Positions 15,394-21,257 of a stretch of DNA of 21,257 bases are shown piece by piece. Origin of the DNA: Bacteroidota bacterium (GTDB taxonomy: Bacteria > Spirochaetota > Spirochaetia > JABMQR01); contig JABMQR010000113.1 in the NCBI GenBank assembly GCA_013202335.1, forward strand, positions 1 through 21,257. Reading direction: 5' to 3'. Within the stretch, counting starts at the first letter, position 1. Each line of letters begins with the position of its first letter. The notes beneath the pieces were generated by a model. That model had not been told where the DNA came from and did not search any database. It was given only the letters and a program-made list of their open reading frames with translations. A program made the translations under genes and the position numbers.

Positions 15394-16428
15394 TTACTGA
15401 CCCTGGATGTCGACAAAGATGTCCTTGAATTTATCCTGCAGGGCTTGTTTGTTCTTGTACACATACTCCATATCTTCAGCAATGATATTTATATCACTTA
15501 TGTTGACCATGTAGTCTGGAGTAGCAACATTAGCCATAACAGGTCTGTTGGTTATACTTGTACCATAGACATTCTGGATCTCAGTAGATGTGATGAAGTC
15601 GATAAAACGTTTTGCGTTAACAATGTTCTTAGCACCTTTTACCACACCGGAACCCGCAGGAAGGTAGACAACGCCCTCTTCCATATATACTACTTTTACA
15701 TCAGCTCCATCTCTAACCAACTGAATGCTTGGATCTTCATAAGAGAGTCCTACAGTATACTCGCCGTCACGTACGCCTTTCCAAACTGAACTGGAACTGC
15801 CGATAACAACAGTATTTGAAAATAGAGCCTGTACAAAATCCCACGCTGCTTCGTCTTCGTAGTCACCCTTACCTATTGCATTCAGCATATTGGTCAGATG
15901 AGCATAGGCACTTGAAGAAGCTGTTGGATTTGCAGAAACAATTTTTCCTTTTAATGCGGGATTCAAGAGATCTTTGTATCCCTTAATCTCAATATCACCG
16001 ATAAGGCTTTTGTTCACGAGAATAAGACTTCCGTCCAACACATAGGGTGTAATAAATCCTGTTGTATTTTGATAGATATCAATTATGTTGTCATTGTTTA
16101 CAGAAGTGTACGGTTCAAAGAGTTCTTCATTGATCATGTAAGTCGCATAAGCACCGCCAAAAGCTACATCTGCGTATGGTGAATGCGCCTCACCTTGCAG
16201 TCTCTTGAATACTTCGCCTGTTCCCGCGGAGATAACTTCTACCTTCACATCATACATCGCCTCAAATGCGGGAATAGTTGCATTGAGTAGTCCATCGCTG
16301 TTTGGTGAATAGACCACCAACTTGTCAGTTGCCTGTGGTGCAGCATCTGCTGCTTCCTCATTTGCGCCGGCGGCAAATAGAGAGGTTGCCATAATCAGAC
16401 AAATCATAATAAGTGTAAATTTTTTCAT
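15394..16428 (-). CDS. ABC transporter substrate-binding protein (family 1, ferric-ion-like)
   Basis: A 344-residue periplasmic binding protein. The N terminus MKKFTLIMICLIMATSLFAAG is a clean signal peptide with no lipobox cysteine, so it is probably cleaved after the Ala-rich end and left soluble. The mature part starts KLVVYSPNSDGLLNATIPAFE and contains VISAGTGEVFKRL and YADVAFGG, as in FbpA/AfuA and 2-aminoethylphosphonate binders. The ATG at 16428 is chosen over one at 16479 because a perfect CAGGAGG sits five bases upstream and the added 17 residues would precede the signal peptide. It heads the importer operon behind a promoter at 16448-16479. Ferric ion is the most common family substrate, but the metal-binding tyrosines cannot be confirmed by eye. 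Confidence 0.9.
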   Translation of the reverse strand: MKKFTLIMICLIMATSLFAAGANEEAADAAPQATDKLVVYSPNSDGLLNATIPAFEAMYDVKVEVISAGTGEVFKRLQGEAHSPYADVAFGGAYATYMINEELFEPYTSVNNDNIIDIYQNTTGFITPYVLDGSLILVNKSLIGDIEIKGYKDLLNPALKGKIVSANPTASSSAYAHLTNMLNAIGKGDYEDEAAWDFVQALFSNTVVIGSSSSVWKGVRDGEYTVGLSYEDPSIQLVRDGADVKVVYMEEGVVYLPAGSGVVKGAKNIVNAKRFIDFITSTEIQNVYGTSITNRPVMANVATPDYMVNISDINIIAEDMEYVYKNKQALQDKFKDIFVDIQGQ

Positions 16429-16447
16429 TTCGGCCTCCTGTTTTCTT

Positions 16448-16479
16448 ATAATACTGATTTGTAGGAAACCATTTGTCAA
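16448..16479 (-). promoter_or_regulatory. promoter of the ABC importer operon
   Basis: On the minus strand a perfect TTGACA (16474-16479) is followed after 20 bases by TATTAT (16448-16453); with the optimal 17-base spacing the -10 would be CAGTAT. The long spacer suggests a promoter that may need an activator. The leader to the ATG at 16428 would be very short and contains the AGGAGG. Confidence 0.5.
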
Positions 16480-16503
16480 GTCATTTCACTCTTTTTGAAG
16501 ATA

Positions 16504-16536
16504 CCTCTTGAAAATGATTCTTCCATCTTCAAGAGG
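16504..16536. promoter_or_regulatory. 9-bp perfect dyad upstream of importer promoter
   Basis: CCTCTTGAA (16504-16512) and TTCAAGAGG (16528-16536) are perfect inverted repeats with a 15-base centre, about 25 bases upstream of the importer -35 box. The arrangement could be a regulator-binding site, or an RNA hairpin if transcribed. An overlapping alternative pairing GAAGAT/ATCTTC exists. It does not resemble a Fur box. Confidence 0.35.
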
Positions 16537-16722
16537 GTTCCTGGTAAAATCTGTAACGTAAAGGCTCAACAATTGTTTATTTAGGGCTGCACCTTCTATA
16601 ATAAACTTTATAATTAAACAGGAAGGAAGCTGCAAAAACCAGAATATTTTAATAAAGTATTCTGAAATCAATCTCTGTGCATTGCCTATGGGCTTGAAGA
16701 TATTGTAATTTGTTAATTGAAT

Positions 16723-16728
16723 TATACT
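16723..16728 (+). promoter_or_regulatory. candidate -10 element of bioY
   Basis: TATACT, 64 bases before the bioY ATG and three bases before the candidate BirA operator, so that transcription would start inside the operator. The -35 is weak: TTGTAA lies only 14 bases upstream, and no better hexamer is at 17 bases. Confidence 0.35.
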
Positions 16729-16730
16729 AA

Positions 16731-16762
16731 TGTTAACCGCAGTATTCTCACTGCAGCTAACA
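16731..16762. promoter_or_regulatory. candidate BirA (biotin) operator
   Basis: TGTTAAC (16731-16737) and GCTAACA (16756-16762) form an imperfect dyad separated by 18 bases. Known BirA operators are TGTNAAC-type half sites; the E. coli bio operator (TGTAAAC...GTTTACA) has exactly this 18-base separation. The site overlaps the predicted transcription start of a biotin transporter gene, as a repressor site should. The right half has one base off the palindrome. Family knowledge plus inference. Confidence 0.6.
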
Positions 16763-16792
16763 CTAATCCTATTTAAAAAAGAGTGAGGAATC

Positions 16793-17398
16793 ATGAATAT
16801 TAGATCAACTGTGCTTACTTCCCTATTTGCCGCTTTAATTGCTACCGGAGCCTATATTTCTGTGCCTATAGGACCGGTTCCTATAACTCTGCAGACTTTT
16901 TTCATCCTTACTGCAGGAATTCTTGGCGGCAGGAAAATTGGTGTTTCAGCTGTTTTTATCTATCTGATAGCCGGAACTCTTGGGCTGCCTGTTTTTTCCG
17001 GAGGAACCGGAAGCATAGCACATTTTTTTGGACCAACCGGTGGATATCTTTTAGCATCAATTCCGGCAGTATATGTGACCGGTATGTTTTCAGAACTGGG
17101 AACTAAAATGTATCATCTGCTGTTAGACCAGAAAGCTCAAATGATGCGAAGCATTATTGTACAAACAGCTTTGGTAACGGTTGGAACACTGTTAGGATCA
17201 CTGATTTTTTATAGTATCGGTGTTCCCTGGTTGAAAATCGTTCTCAAGATAGATTGGGGTAAGGCTTATGGTTTTGGAATGGGTCCTTTCATAATCGGAG
17301 ACGTTATAAAAATGATCGCTGCCATTTCATTGGGCAGTCTTTTCAGTGAAAGAGTTTACAACTTCCTGCATTCTGGGGCAATGCATGAGTCTGCTTGA
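16793..17398 (+). CDS. bioY: biotin transporter substrate-binding subunit BioY
   Basis: A 201-residue S component of the ECF biotin importer with about six membrane helices. The GPVPITLQTFFILTAGILGG stretch, GLPVFSGGTGS and GPTGGYLLASIPA are the family signatures that line the biotin pocket. GTGAGGA precedes the ATG at good distance. It starts a three-gene operon with overlapping reading frames (14 bases into bioM), behind a candidate BirA operator. Having its own ATPase and T protein next to it makes this a complete BioMNY (group I) transporter, not a lone BioY. Confidence 0.96.
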   Translation: MNIRSTVLTSLFAALIATGAYISVPIGPVPITLQTFFILTAGILGGRKIGVSAVFIYLIAGTLGLPVFSGGTGSIAHFFGPTGGYLLASIPAVYVTGMFSELGTKMYHLLLDQKAQMMRSIIVQTALVTVGTLLGSLIFYSIGVPWLKIVLKIDWGKAYGFGMGPFIIGDVIKMIAAISLGSLFSERVYNFLHSGAMHESA

Positions 17399-18143
17399 AG
17401 TAAGAAACATATCTTACCGTTTTCCTGATGGAACCTATGCTCTTAGGAATATATCCCTTCAGGTAAGTGAAGGTGAATTCATTGTTATTTCCGGGAGAAA
17501 TGGTTCAGGAAAAACAGTATTCCTCAGGAATTTAAACGGTCTGTATACACCCGCCTCCGGGGAAATTATCATCAATGGTGTTTCTGTTAAAGATAATCCT
17601 TATAAAGCCCGTCAATCTGTTGGGCTGGTTTTTCAGGATGCCGACAGCCAAATTGTTGGCCAAACGGTATCAAGGGATATTGCATTTGGACTGGAAAACC
17701 TGAAGATCAAAAAGTATGAGATCAAGACCAGGATCAGGAAAGCGCTGGAAACAATGGAACTTGAGGAGCATGCCGACCAGCGGGCCAGAACATTATCAGG
17801 CGGGGAAAAAAGAAGATTAACTATTGCAGGTGTTGTGGCAATGAATCCTTCTATCATTGCTCTTGATGAACCTTTTACAAACCTGGATTATCCAGGTGTT
17901 CTTCAGGTTCTGAAAATCCTGGTTTCGTTAAAAAAAACCGGACATACAATTATTGTAGTCACCCACGATCTGGATAAAGTATTGGCATATGCAGATCGTC
18001 TGATCCTTTTTGAAAATGGTGCTATTGCTGCCGACGACAGACCGGAAATGGCAATTTATTCCGCGGCTGCATGCGGTGTTCGTGTACAGAATTCCGGAAG
18101 TAAAGATTTTGATATTAAGGAAATGACATGGCTGAAAGACTGA
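17385..18143 (+). CDS. bioM: biotin ECF transporter ATPase
   Basis: A 252-residue ECF-type ABC ATPase (A component). It has Walker A GRNGSGKT (37-44), Q-loop VFQDADSQIV (the DADSQ form is typical of ECF ATPases), signature LSGGEKRR, Walker B IIALDEPFTNLD and switch VVTHDLDK. The ATG at 17385 is preferred; an upstream in-frame ATG at 17346 would add 13 residues encoded inside bioY and lies before the normal N terminus. GGGG six bases upstream is a modest ribosome-binding site. Overlaps bioY by 14 and bioN by 16 bases. One ATPase must form a homodimer, as in BioMNY. Confidence 0.93.
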   Translation: MSLLEVRNISYRFPDGTYALRNISLQVSEGEFIVISGRNGSGKTVFLRNLNGLYTPASGEIIINGVSVKDNPYKARQSVGLVFQDADSQIVGQTVSRDIAFGLENLKIKKYEIKTRIRKALETMELEEHADQRARTLSGGEKRRLTIAGVVAMNPSIIALDEPFTNLDYPGVLQVLKILVSLKKTGHTIIVVTHDLDKVLAYADRLILFENGAIAADDRPEMAIYSAAACGVRVQNSGSKDFDIKEMTWLKD

Positions 18144-18841
18144 TTTTCCACTATCAGGCCAGAAACTCTATAATTCACCGTATTGATCCGCGTATTAAAA
18201 TAATCATCATTTTCACCATTTCTGCAGCAATGTTTGCGGTAAATCCGCTGCAGTTTGCTGTTCTTTGCGGTTACGTATTATCAGGCTGCCTGATAGCACG
18301 TCTTCCTTTTACCAAATATAGAAAAGAGTTGCGGTTTTTCCTCCTTTTATTGATACTCATAGTTCTCTCAAGATGGATTTCTTCGAAAAGCCTGATTAGC
18401 AGCCTCTATTATGGTGCACGGTTTATACTCATTGTGGCAGCAGGACTTTTACTCACAGATACAACTGCCCCTGAAGATTTGACCCTGGCTCTTTACTGGT
18501 TTCTCCGACCCTTCAAATTTCTTAACCCAAAGAGAACAGCCGTCAGATTCAACCTGACTGTTAGTTTCATTCCTATTATATTTGATTCAGTATTGGAAAT
18601 AAAGGAAGCAAGAAAATCAAGATTAGATAATACCTGGCGAAATCCAATAAAACGGATTATTTCTTTCTCATCCCAAATTTTTGATTTGATTCTGCAAAAG
18701 GCTGAAGAAATTTCCTATGCCCTTGAAGCAAGATTATTCGATGAAGAAATTCTTCACGGTTCAATTTCATTCAGAAAAATGGATTTTGCGGTATTAATAC
18801 TGACTTTGGGAATTATTGCCGGTTTACTTCTTATAAATTGA
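18128..18841 (+). CDS. bioN: biotin ECF transporter transmembrane protein
   Basis: A 237-residue EcfT (T component) coupling BioM to BioY. It begins FHYQARNSIIHRIDPRIKI, the usual cytoplasmic entry, followed by four to five helices and the long helical coupling region. The two signature Ala-Arg motifs that dock on the ATPases are EARK (Ala161-Arg162) and LEARL (Ala201-Arg202); the glycine that often follows Arg is missing in both. The ATG has TAAGGA six bases upstream and lies 16 bases inside bioM. It is the last gene of the operon. Confidence 0.92.
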   Translation: MAERLIFHYQARNSIIHRIDPRIKIIIIFTISAAMFAVNPLQFAVLCGYVLSGCLIARLPFTKYRKELRFFLLLLILIVLSRWISSKSLISSLYYGARFILIVAAGLLLTDTTAPEDLTLALYWFLRPFKFLNPKRTAVRFNLTVSFIPIIFDSVLEIKEARKSRLDNTWRNPIKRIISFSSQIFDLILQKAEEISYALEARLFDEEILHGSISFRKMDFAVLILTLGIIAGLLLIN

Positions 18842-18846
18842 AGATT

Positions 18847-18863
18847 ATTTGAAATTTTCAAAT
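18847..18863. terminator. AT-rich hairpin after bioN
   Basis: ATTTGAA (18847-18853) and TTCAAAT (18857-18863) form a 7-bp stem with a three-base loop, six bases after the bioN stop. It lacks a following T-tract, so it may only protect the 3' end. Confidence 0.25.
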
Positions 18864-18907
18864 CCACGTATTTGCGCAATAACTGCCAAACCCAGTACAC
18901 TGGTTCC

Positions 18908-19133
18908 AGTACTCTTATCCAAGTCCTACCGAGCTAGACATCCCGCAGTTGCATCGCAACTTGACAAGAGTACTTGTCTATGCAGTTATTGCATAACTGC
19001 CAAAATAAGTACTCTTATCCAAGTCCTACCGAGCTAGACATCCCGCAGTTGCATCGCAACTGCCAAGATAAGTACTCTTTTCCAAGTCCTACCGAGCTAG
19101 ACATCCCGCAGTTACAAAGTAACTGCCAAGGCA
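18908..19133. repeat. 63-bp tandem repeat with covarying hairpins
   Basis: Three units start with AGTACTCTT at 18908, 19008 and 19071. Units 2 and 3 are 63 bp; unit 1 is 100 bp owing to a 37-bp insertion with two extra hairpins. Each unit has a conserved part (CCAAGTCCTACCGAGCTAG, then ACATCCC) followed by an inverted repeat. The full stems are GCAGTTAT/ATAACTGC (18982-19000, loop TGC), GCAGTTGC/GCAACTGC (19045-19063, loop ATC) and GCAGTTAC/GTAACTGC (19108-19126, loop AAA). The outer six pairs are constant, while the inner two pairs change on both arms together and the loops differ. That covariation points to selection for the hairpin. Confidence 0.8.
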
Positions 19134-19150
19134 AGTACCCTTGCCCACTC

Positions 19151-19978
19151 TCAACCAAGCATCTTCATCGTCCCTTTATAGAAGGTAATATCTGTCACAA
19201 AGATCATTGCACCCTCTTTTTTATCCAGATCCCCGGTTATACTCTCTATTCCTTCCAGAATTTCCTGCTGTCTTTCAGCAGGAATCATTGCCATAATTGT
19301 TTTACTGCGGTTCTTCTTTTCATTCATAAAACCAATAAAAGAGGCAAATAGAGGTATGTTAGAGATGTATTCACCCATCCCGGAAGATTCTACTATCGTC
19401 GCTCCATCTATTCCTTCCTGAATAAAGTATTCCAGAATGTGATAGAGCATATCCTCCAGATAGAGAATAATAAACATCAATTTCATATCTCTTTTTTGGC
19501 TGATGTCACCGGAAGTCTGCTGTACACTTCGCAGAAAGGTTTCATAGAGCACACCTTGCGACTTAGCAGACAGCAGCTCGTTTTTCAAGTTCCCTGCTGA
19601 CAGAGCACGTGAAATACCGGCCAGCACCTGAACATGTTCAGTCACCTTATCTTCCGGAGCAACAATAAGAAAAAACAGCTTCACCTTCTTCTTATCGATT
19701 GCATCAAAATCCACACCATGCTTTGAAACAGCAATAAGGACAAACATGTCCTTCAAGCCTTTGAGCCTTATATGAGGTAAAGCAACACCTTCTCCAAAAC
19801 CGGTAGATCCCTCTTCTTCCCTTTTAACTAAAGTGTTATATACACTTTCTGCACTAAAGGCGCTTATTTCACTGTTCTTAACGGCCAGCTCGGAAAGTTC
19901 ACGAAGAATAGAATTTTTGTTTCGTCCCTCCAGAGAGATACTGCAGCAGCTTTTATCTAATATTTCATATATTTTCAT
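19151..19978 (-). CDS. fused PTS EIIA (fructose/Ntr type) and P-II-like protein
   Basis: A 275-residue cytoplasmic protein in two parts. Residues 1-155 form a PTS EIIA type 2 domain: KREEEGSTGFGEGVALPH places the phosphorylatable His at 69, and the HVQVLAGISRAL helix follows as in FruA and PtsN. Residues 165-275 resemble a P-II/GlnB-type ferredoxin-like fold: MKLMFIILYLEDMLYHILEYF, then EGIDGATIVESSGMGEY, a short loop in place of the long T-loop, and GAMIFVTDITFYKG, which matches the closing strand of P-II proteins. The P-II part is inferred from pattern and could be another PII-like family. The ATG is three bases after the antiporter stop and has AAGGAT upstream, so the two are coupled. It probably regulates the antiporter. 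No EIIB or EIIC is present. Confidence 0.85.
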   Translation of the reverse strand: MKIYEILDKSCCSISLEGRNKNSILRELSELAVKNSEISAFSAESVYNTLVKREEEGSTGFGEGVALPHIRLKGLKDMFVLIAVSKHGVDFDAIDKKKVKLFFLIVAPEDKVTEHVQVLAGISRALSAGNLKNELLSAKSQGVLYETFLRSVQQTSGDISQKRDMKLMFIILYLEDMLYHILEYFIQEGIDGATIVESSGMGEYISNIPLFASFIGFMNEKKNRSKTIMAMIPAERQQEILEGIESITGDLDKKEGAMIFVTDITFYKGTMKMLG

Positions 19979-19981
19979 AGC

Positions 19982-21223
19982 TTAATCCTTCATTGCCCGG
20001 ACAATCGCAAATTTTGAGAGAGAGGGGCCAATTAATTCGTTTACAAATACAGAAAGCAGCACAATATTCACCATCATGACTATTCTATCACCATACAAAT
20101 GTGACAGATCTGCAATCATTGGTGAAGCCTGGATCATTAACACGAGTCCTATAGCAACACCCGCCTGGGGAACCATGCAGAACCCCAAATACTTCCTGAT
20201 AGGAGGATCGGATTTTGAAAGTACCGCTCCCATGCGCACCCCAAAATATTTAGCAAAAGCCCGAACGATAACGAATCCAAACCCGACTATTAAAATCTCT
20301 TTTTGTATCAATATTCCCGGGTTAAGTTCAGTACCAGCTATAACAAAAAACAGTGCGTAAATAGGCGGGGTTAACGGCTCAATTATTTTAAAGAGCCGAT
20401 GATTACGGGGTGAAGCATTTATAAGGAGTGCCCCGGCTGCCATATTAGACATCAGGGGTGAAAGTTCAAATACTTTTGCAAGTGCAGTCTCAATGAAAAT
20501 AATTCCTAAAGCTATAAGAAGGATTTCGTTCTGGGATTTCTTGTTTCTGGTCATGAGATGAATCACATAGCCGGCTGCAGCACCAATAAGTAAGGAGAAC
20601 ACTATTTCCTGAACTGCATGGAGTATAAGATATCCTGCCCCGGCTGAAACCGGGTTCAGCATGCCAACGGCAAGAGCAAACACAACACCGAATACTACTA
20701 CGGCTCCGGCATCATCCAATGCAACCAATCCATAAAGATGATCGACAAACTTCCCGTGTACACGCAGGGCCTGAACTATAGCGACTGTTGCGGCGGGTGC
20801 AGTTGCTGTTGCTATCGCCCCCAAAAGAAGGGCAAAAGGCAATTCCATTCCAAGAAGACCCATCGCTGCTGATACCGCGGCAAAAGTTAACCCAACCTGA
20901 GTTATGGTCATAATTACAATTGCCTTCCCCATACTTTTCAGCTTTGCGGAGTAAAATTCACCACCAATGGTTAATGCTATCAACCCCAATGCAAGATCTG
21001 TGACAAATTTAAGGGATTCACCCATTTCATGATGCACTATCCCTGTTACTGTATCTCCGAGCAGTAGTCCGGCAATAATATAGCCCGTTATCTCCGGCAG
21101 CTTAATTTTAACAACAAGACGTCCGATAACATAGCCGAAAATCAGAAGGATGCCCACAGTAAAAAGTGAGCTCTCAGTTAAAACATCACGAAGATCAATC
21201 AATTTATTTAGTATATTTTCCAT
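19982..21223 (-). CDS. CPA2-type cation/proton antiporter
   Basis: A 413-residue Na+/H+ or K+/H+ exchanger-family membrane protein with about 12-13 helices. Motifs include KLPEITGYIIAGLLLG near the N terminus, the unwound TATAPAATVAIV helix and ALDDAGAVVVFG, whose Asp pair is the ion-binding and proton-binding centre. It ends soon after the last helix (FAIVRAMKD), so it lacks the RCK/TrkA-N or USP domain seen on KefB and related antiporters. A downstream coupled EIIA/P-II gene could replace it. The ATG at 21223 is preceded by AGGG nine bases upstream and by a GGTAGA hexamer repeat. Whether Na+ or K+ is transported cannot be told from sequence. Confidence 0.93.
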   Translation of the reverse strand: MENILNKLIDLRDVLTESSLFTVGILLIFGYVIGRLVVKIKLPEITGYIIAGLLLGDTVTGIVHHEMGESLKFVTDLALGLIALTIGGEFYSAKLKSMGKAIVIMTITQVGLTFAAVSAAMGLLGMELPFALLLGAIATATAPAATVAIVQALRVHGKFVDHLYGLVALDDAGAVVVFGVVFALAVGMLNPVSAGAGYLILHAVQEIVFSLLIGAAAGYVIHLMTRNKKSQNEILLIALGIIFIETALAKVFELSPLMSNMAAGALLINASPRNHRLFKIIEPLTPPIYALFFVIAGTELNPGILIQKEILIVGFGFVIVRAFAKYFGVRMGAVLSKSDPPIRKYLGFCMVPQAGVAIGLVLMIQASPMIADLSHLYGDRIVMMVNIVLLSVFVNELIGPSLSKFAIVRAMKD

Positions 21224-21234
21224 CTTTTTCTGCC

Positions 21235-21257
21235 CTACCTCTACCTCTACCTCTACC
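21235..21257. repeat. hexanucleotide repeat upstream of antiporter
   Basis: CTACCT is repeated three full times plus five bases and runs off the window edge; on the coding strand it is a GGTAGA-type hexamer. It lies 12 bases upstream of the antiporter ATG and its last unit supplies the Shine-Dalgarno-like AGGTAGGG. Copy number could change by slippage and shift the promoter-to-gene or ribosome-binding distance. Confidence 0.75.

Larger units (their letters stand above)
16429..16792. other. divergent regulatory region, importer / bioY
   Basis: This 364-base gap lies between divergently transcribed operons. From left to right it holds the binding-protein promoter (16448-16479), a perfect 9-bp dyad (16504-16536), a weaker AGAATA/TATTCT hairpin near 16645-16667, a bioY -10 element and a candidate BirA operator (16731-16762). 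A 102-codon minus frame (16486-16794) covers the same bases but has no ribosome-binding site and conflicts with all of these, so it is not accepted. Confidence 0.6.
18842..19150. other. intergenic repeat region between convergent operons
   Basis: This 309-base gap lies between the convergent bioN and EIIA/P-II genes. It holds an AT-rich hairpin (18847-18863), a degenerate partial repeat (about 18875-18907, ending AACTGCCAAACCC), an AGTA/CTGG hairpin at 18894-18913, three 63-bp repeat units (18908-19133) and a degenerate start of a fourth unit from 19134. Forward frames of 62 and 125 codons arise only because the unit length is a multiple of three; they are not accepted as genes. Confidence 0.65.

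Noticed and set aside
16448..16536. Fur box at the importer promoter
   Set aside because: No GATAAT-type 19-bp palindrome overlaps the promoter; the dyad seen has an unrelated sequence and wide spacing.
16486..16794. 102-codon minus ORF between the binding protein and bioY
   Set aside because: It overlaps the BirA-like operator and both promoters, has no ribosome-binding site and no recognisable domains.
19021..19110. tRNA-like segment on the minus strand (TAGCTCGGTAGGAC resembles a D-arm)
   Set aside because: No T-arm GGTTCRA, no closed acceptor stem or proper anticodon arm could be formed; the similarity is limited to about 14 bases.
18908..19133. CRISPR array
   Set aside because: Units are contiguous 63-bp repeats with no spacers between identical direct repeats, and no cas genes are near.
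18908..19133. Integron attC sites
   Set aside because: No integrase or cassette ORFs, and the hairpins lack the GTTRRRY/RYYYAAC core pair and long imperfect stem.
18974..19351. 125-codon forward frame with in-frame 21-residue repeats (PSPTELDIPQL)
   Set aside because: It arises because the DNA repeat is 63 bp. Its second half is antisense to the EIIA/P-II gene, the stem covariation explains the sequence better than codons, and no ribosome-binding site is present.

Overview
The window looks like a chromosomal segment of a moderately AT-rich bacterium, most likely a spirochaete (Spirochaetales). That placement is inference. It rests mainly on the substrate-binding protein at 15394-16428, whose signal peptide ends in the SLFAAG-type stretch common in spirochaete ABC binding proteins. 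No rRNA, tRNA, prophage or CRISPR array is present. Coding density is high, and five gene-free gaps longer than about 250 bases hold most of the unexplained structure.

Layout. 1-298: no confident gene, but a 168-bp element with 24-bp terminal inverted repeats (one mismatch) and near-identical 7-bp flanks. 299-664 (-): small unknown membrane protein. 748-1260 (+): flavodoxin-like protein. 1278-4871 (-): class IV aminotransferase downstream of a full-length ftsK. 4872-5259: a run of four perfect hairpins. 5260-6054 (-): uppP, possibly coupled to a short leader ORF. 6462-7169 (+): metallo-beta-lactamase-fold hydrolase with a good promoter. 7301-12291 (+): a tight five-gene run: VTC-type polyphosphate polymerase, DUF4956 membrane protein, mtaD, mtnA and a Cys/Met-metabolism PLP enzyme. 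12284-12559 (-): small unknown protein. 12645-16428 (-): ABC importer of the ferric-ion/Fbp type (permease, ATPase, binding protein). 16793-18841 (+): bioY-bioM-bioN biotin ECF transporter behind a candidate BirA operator. 18842-19150: 63-bp tandem repeats carrying hairpins with compensatory base changes. 19151-21223 (-): a CPA2-type cation/proton antiporter and a fused PTS EIIA/P-II-like protein, preceded by a GGTAGA-type hexamer repeat that runs off the window.

How the genes fit together. mtaD and mtnA are two steps of methylthioadenosine salvage, and the PLP enzyme could recapture methanethiol or a sulfur compound as methionine. The VTC/DUF4956 pair is transcribed with them, an unusual partnership. 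bioYMN form a complete energised biotin importer, probably repressed by biotin-loaded BirA. The antiporter has no cytoplasmic RCK or TrkA domain; the adjacent EIIA/P-II protein is well placed to supply that control and would join phosphotransferase state to a nucleotide-type sensor. This last pair and the covarying hairpin repeats beside it are the strongest candidates for something undescribed.
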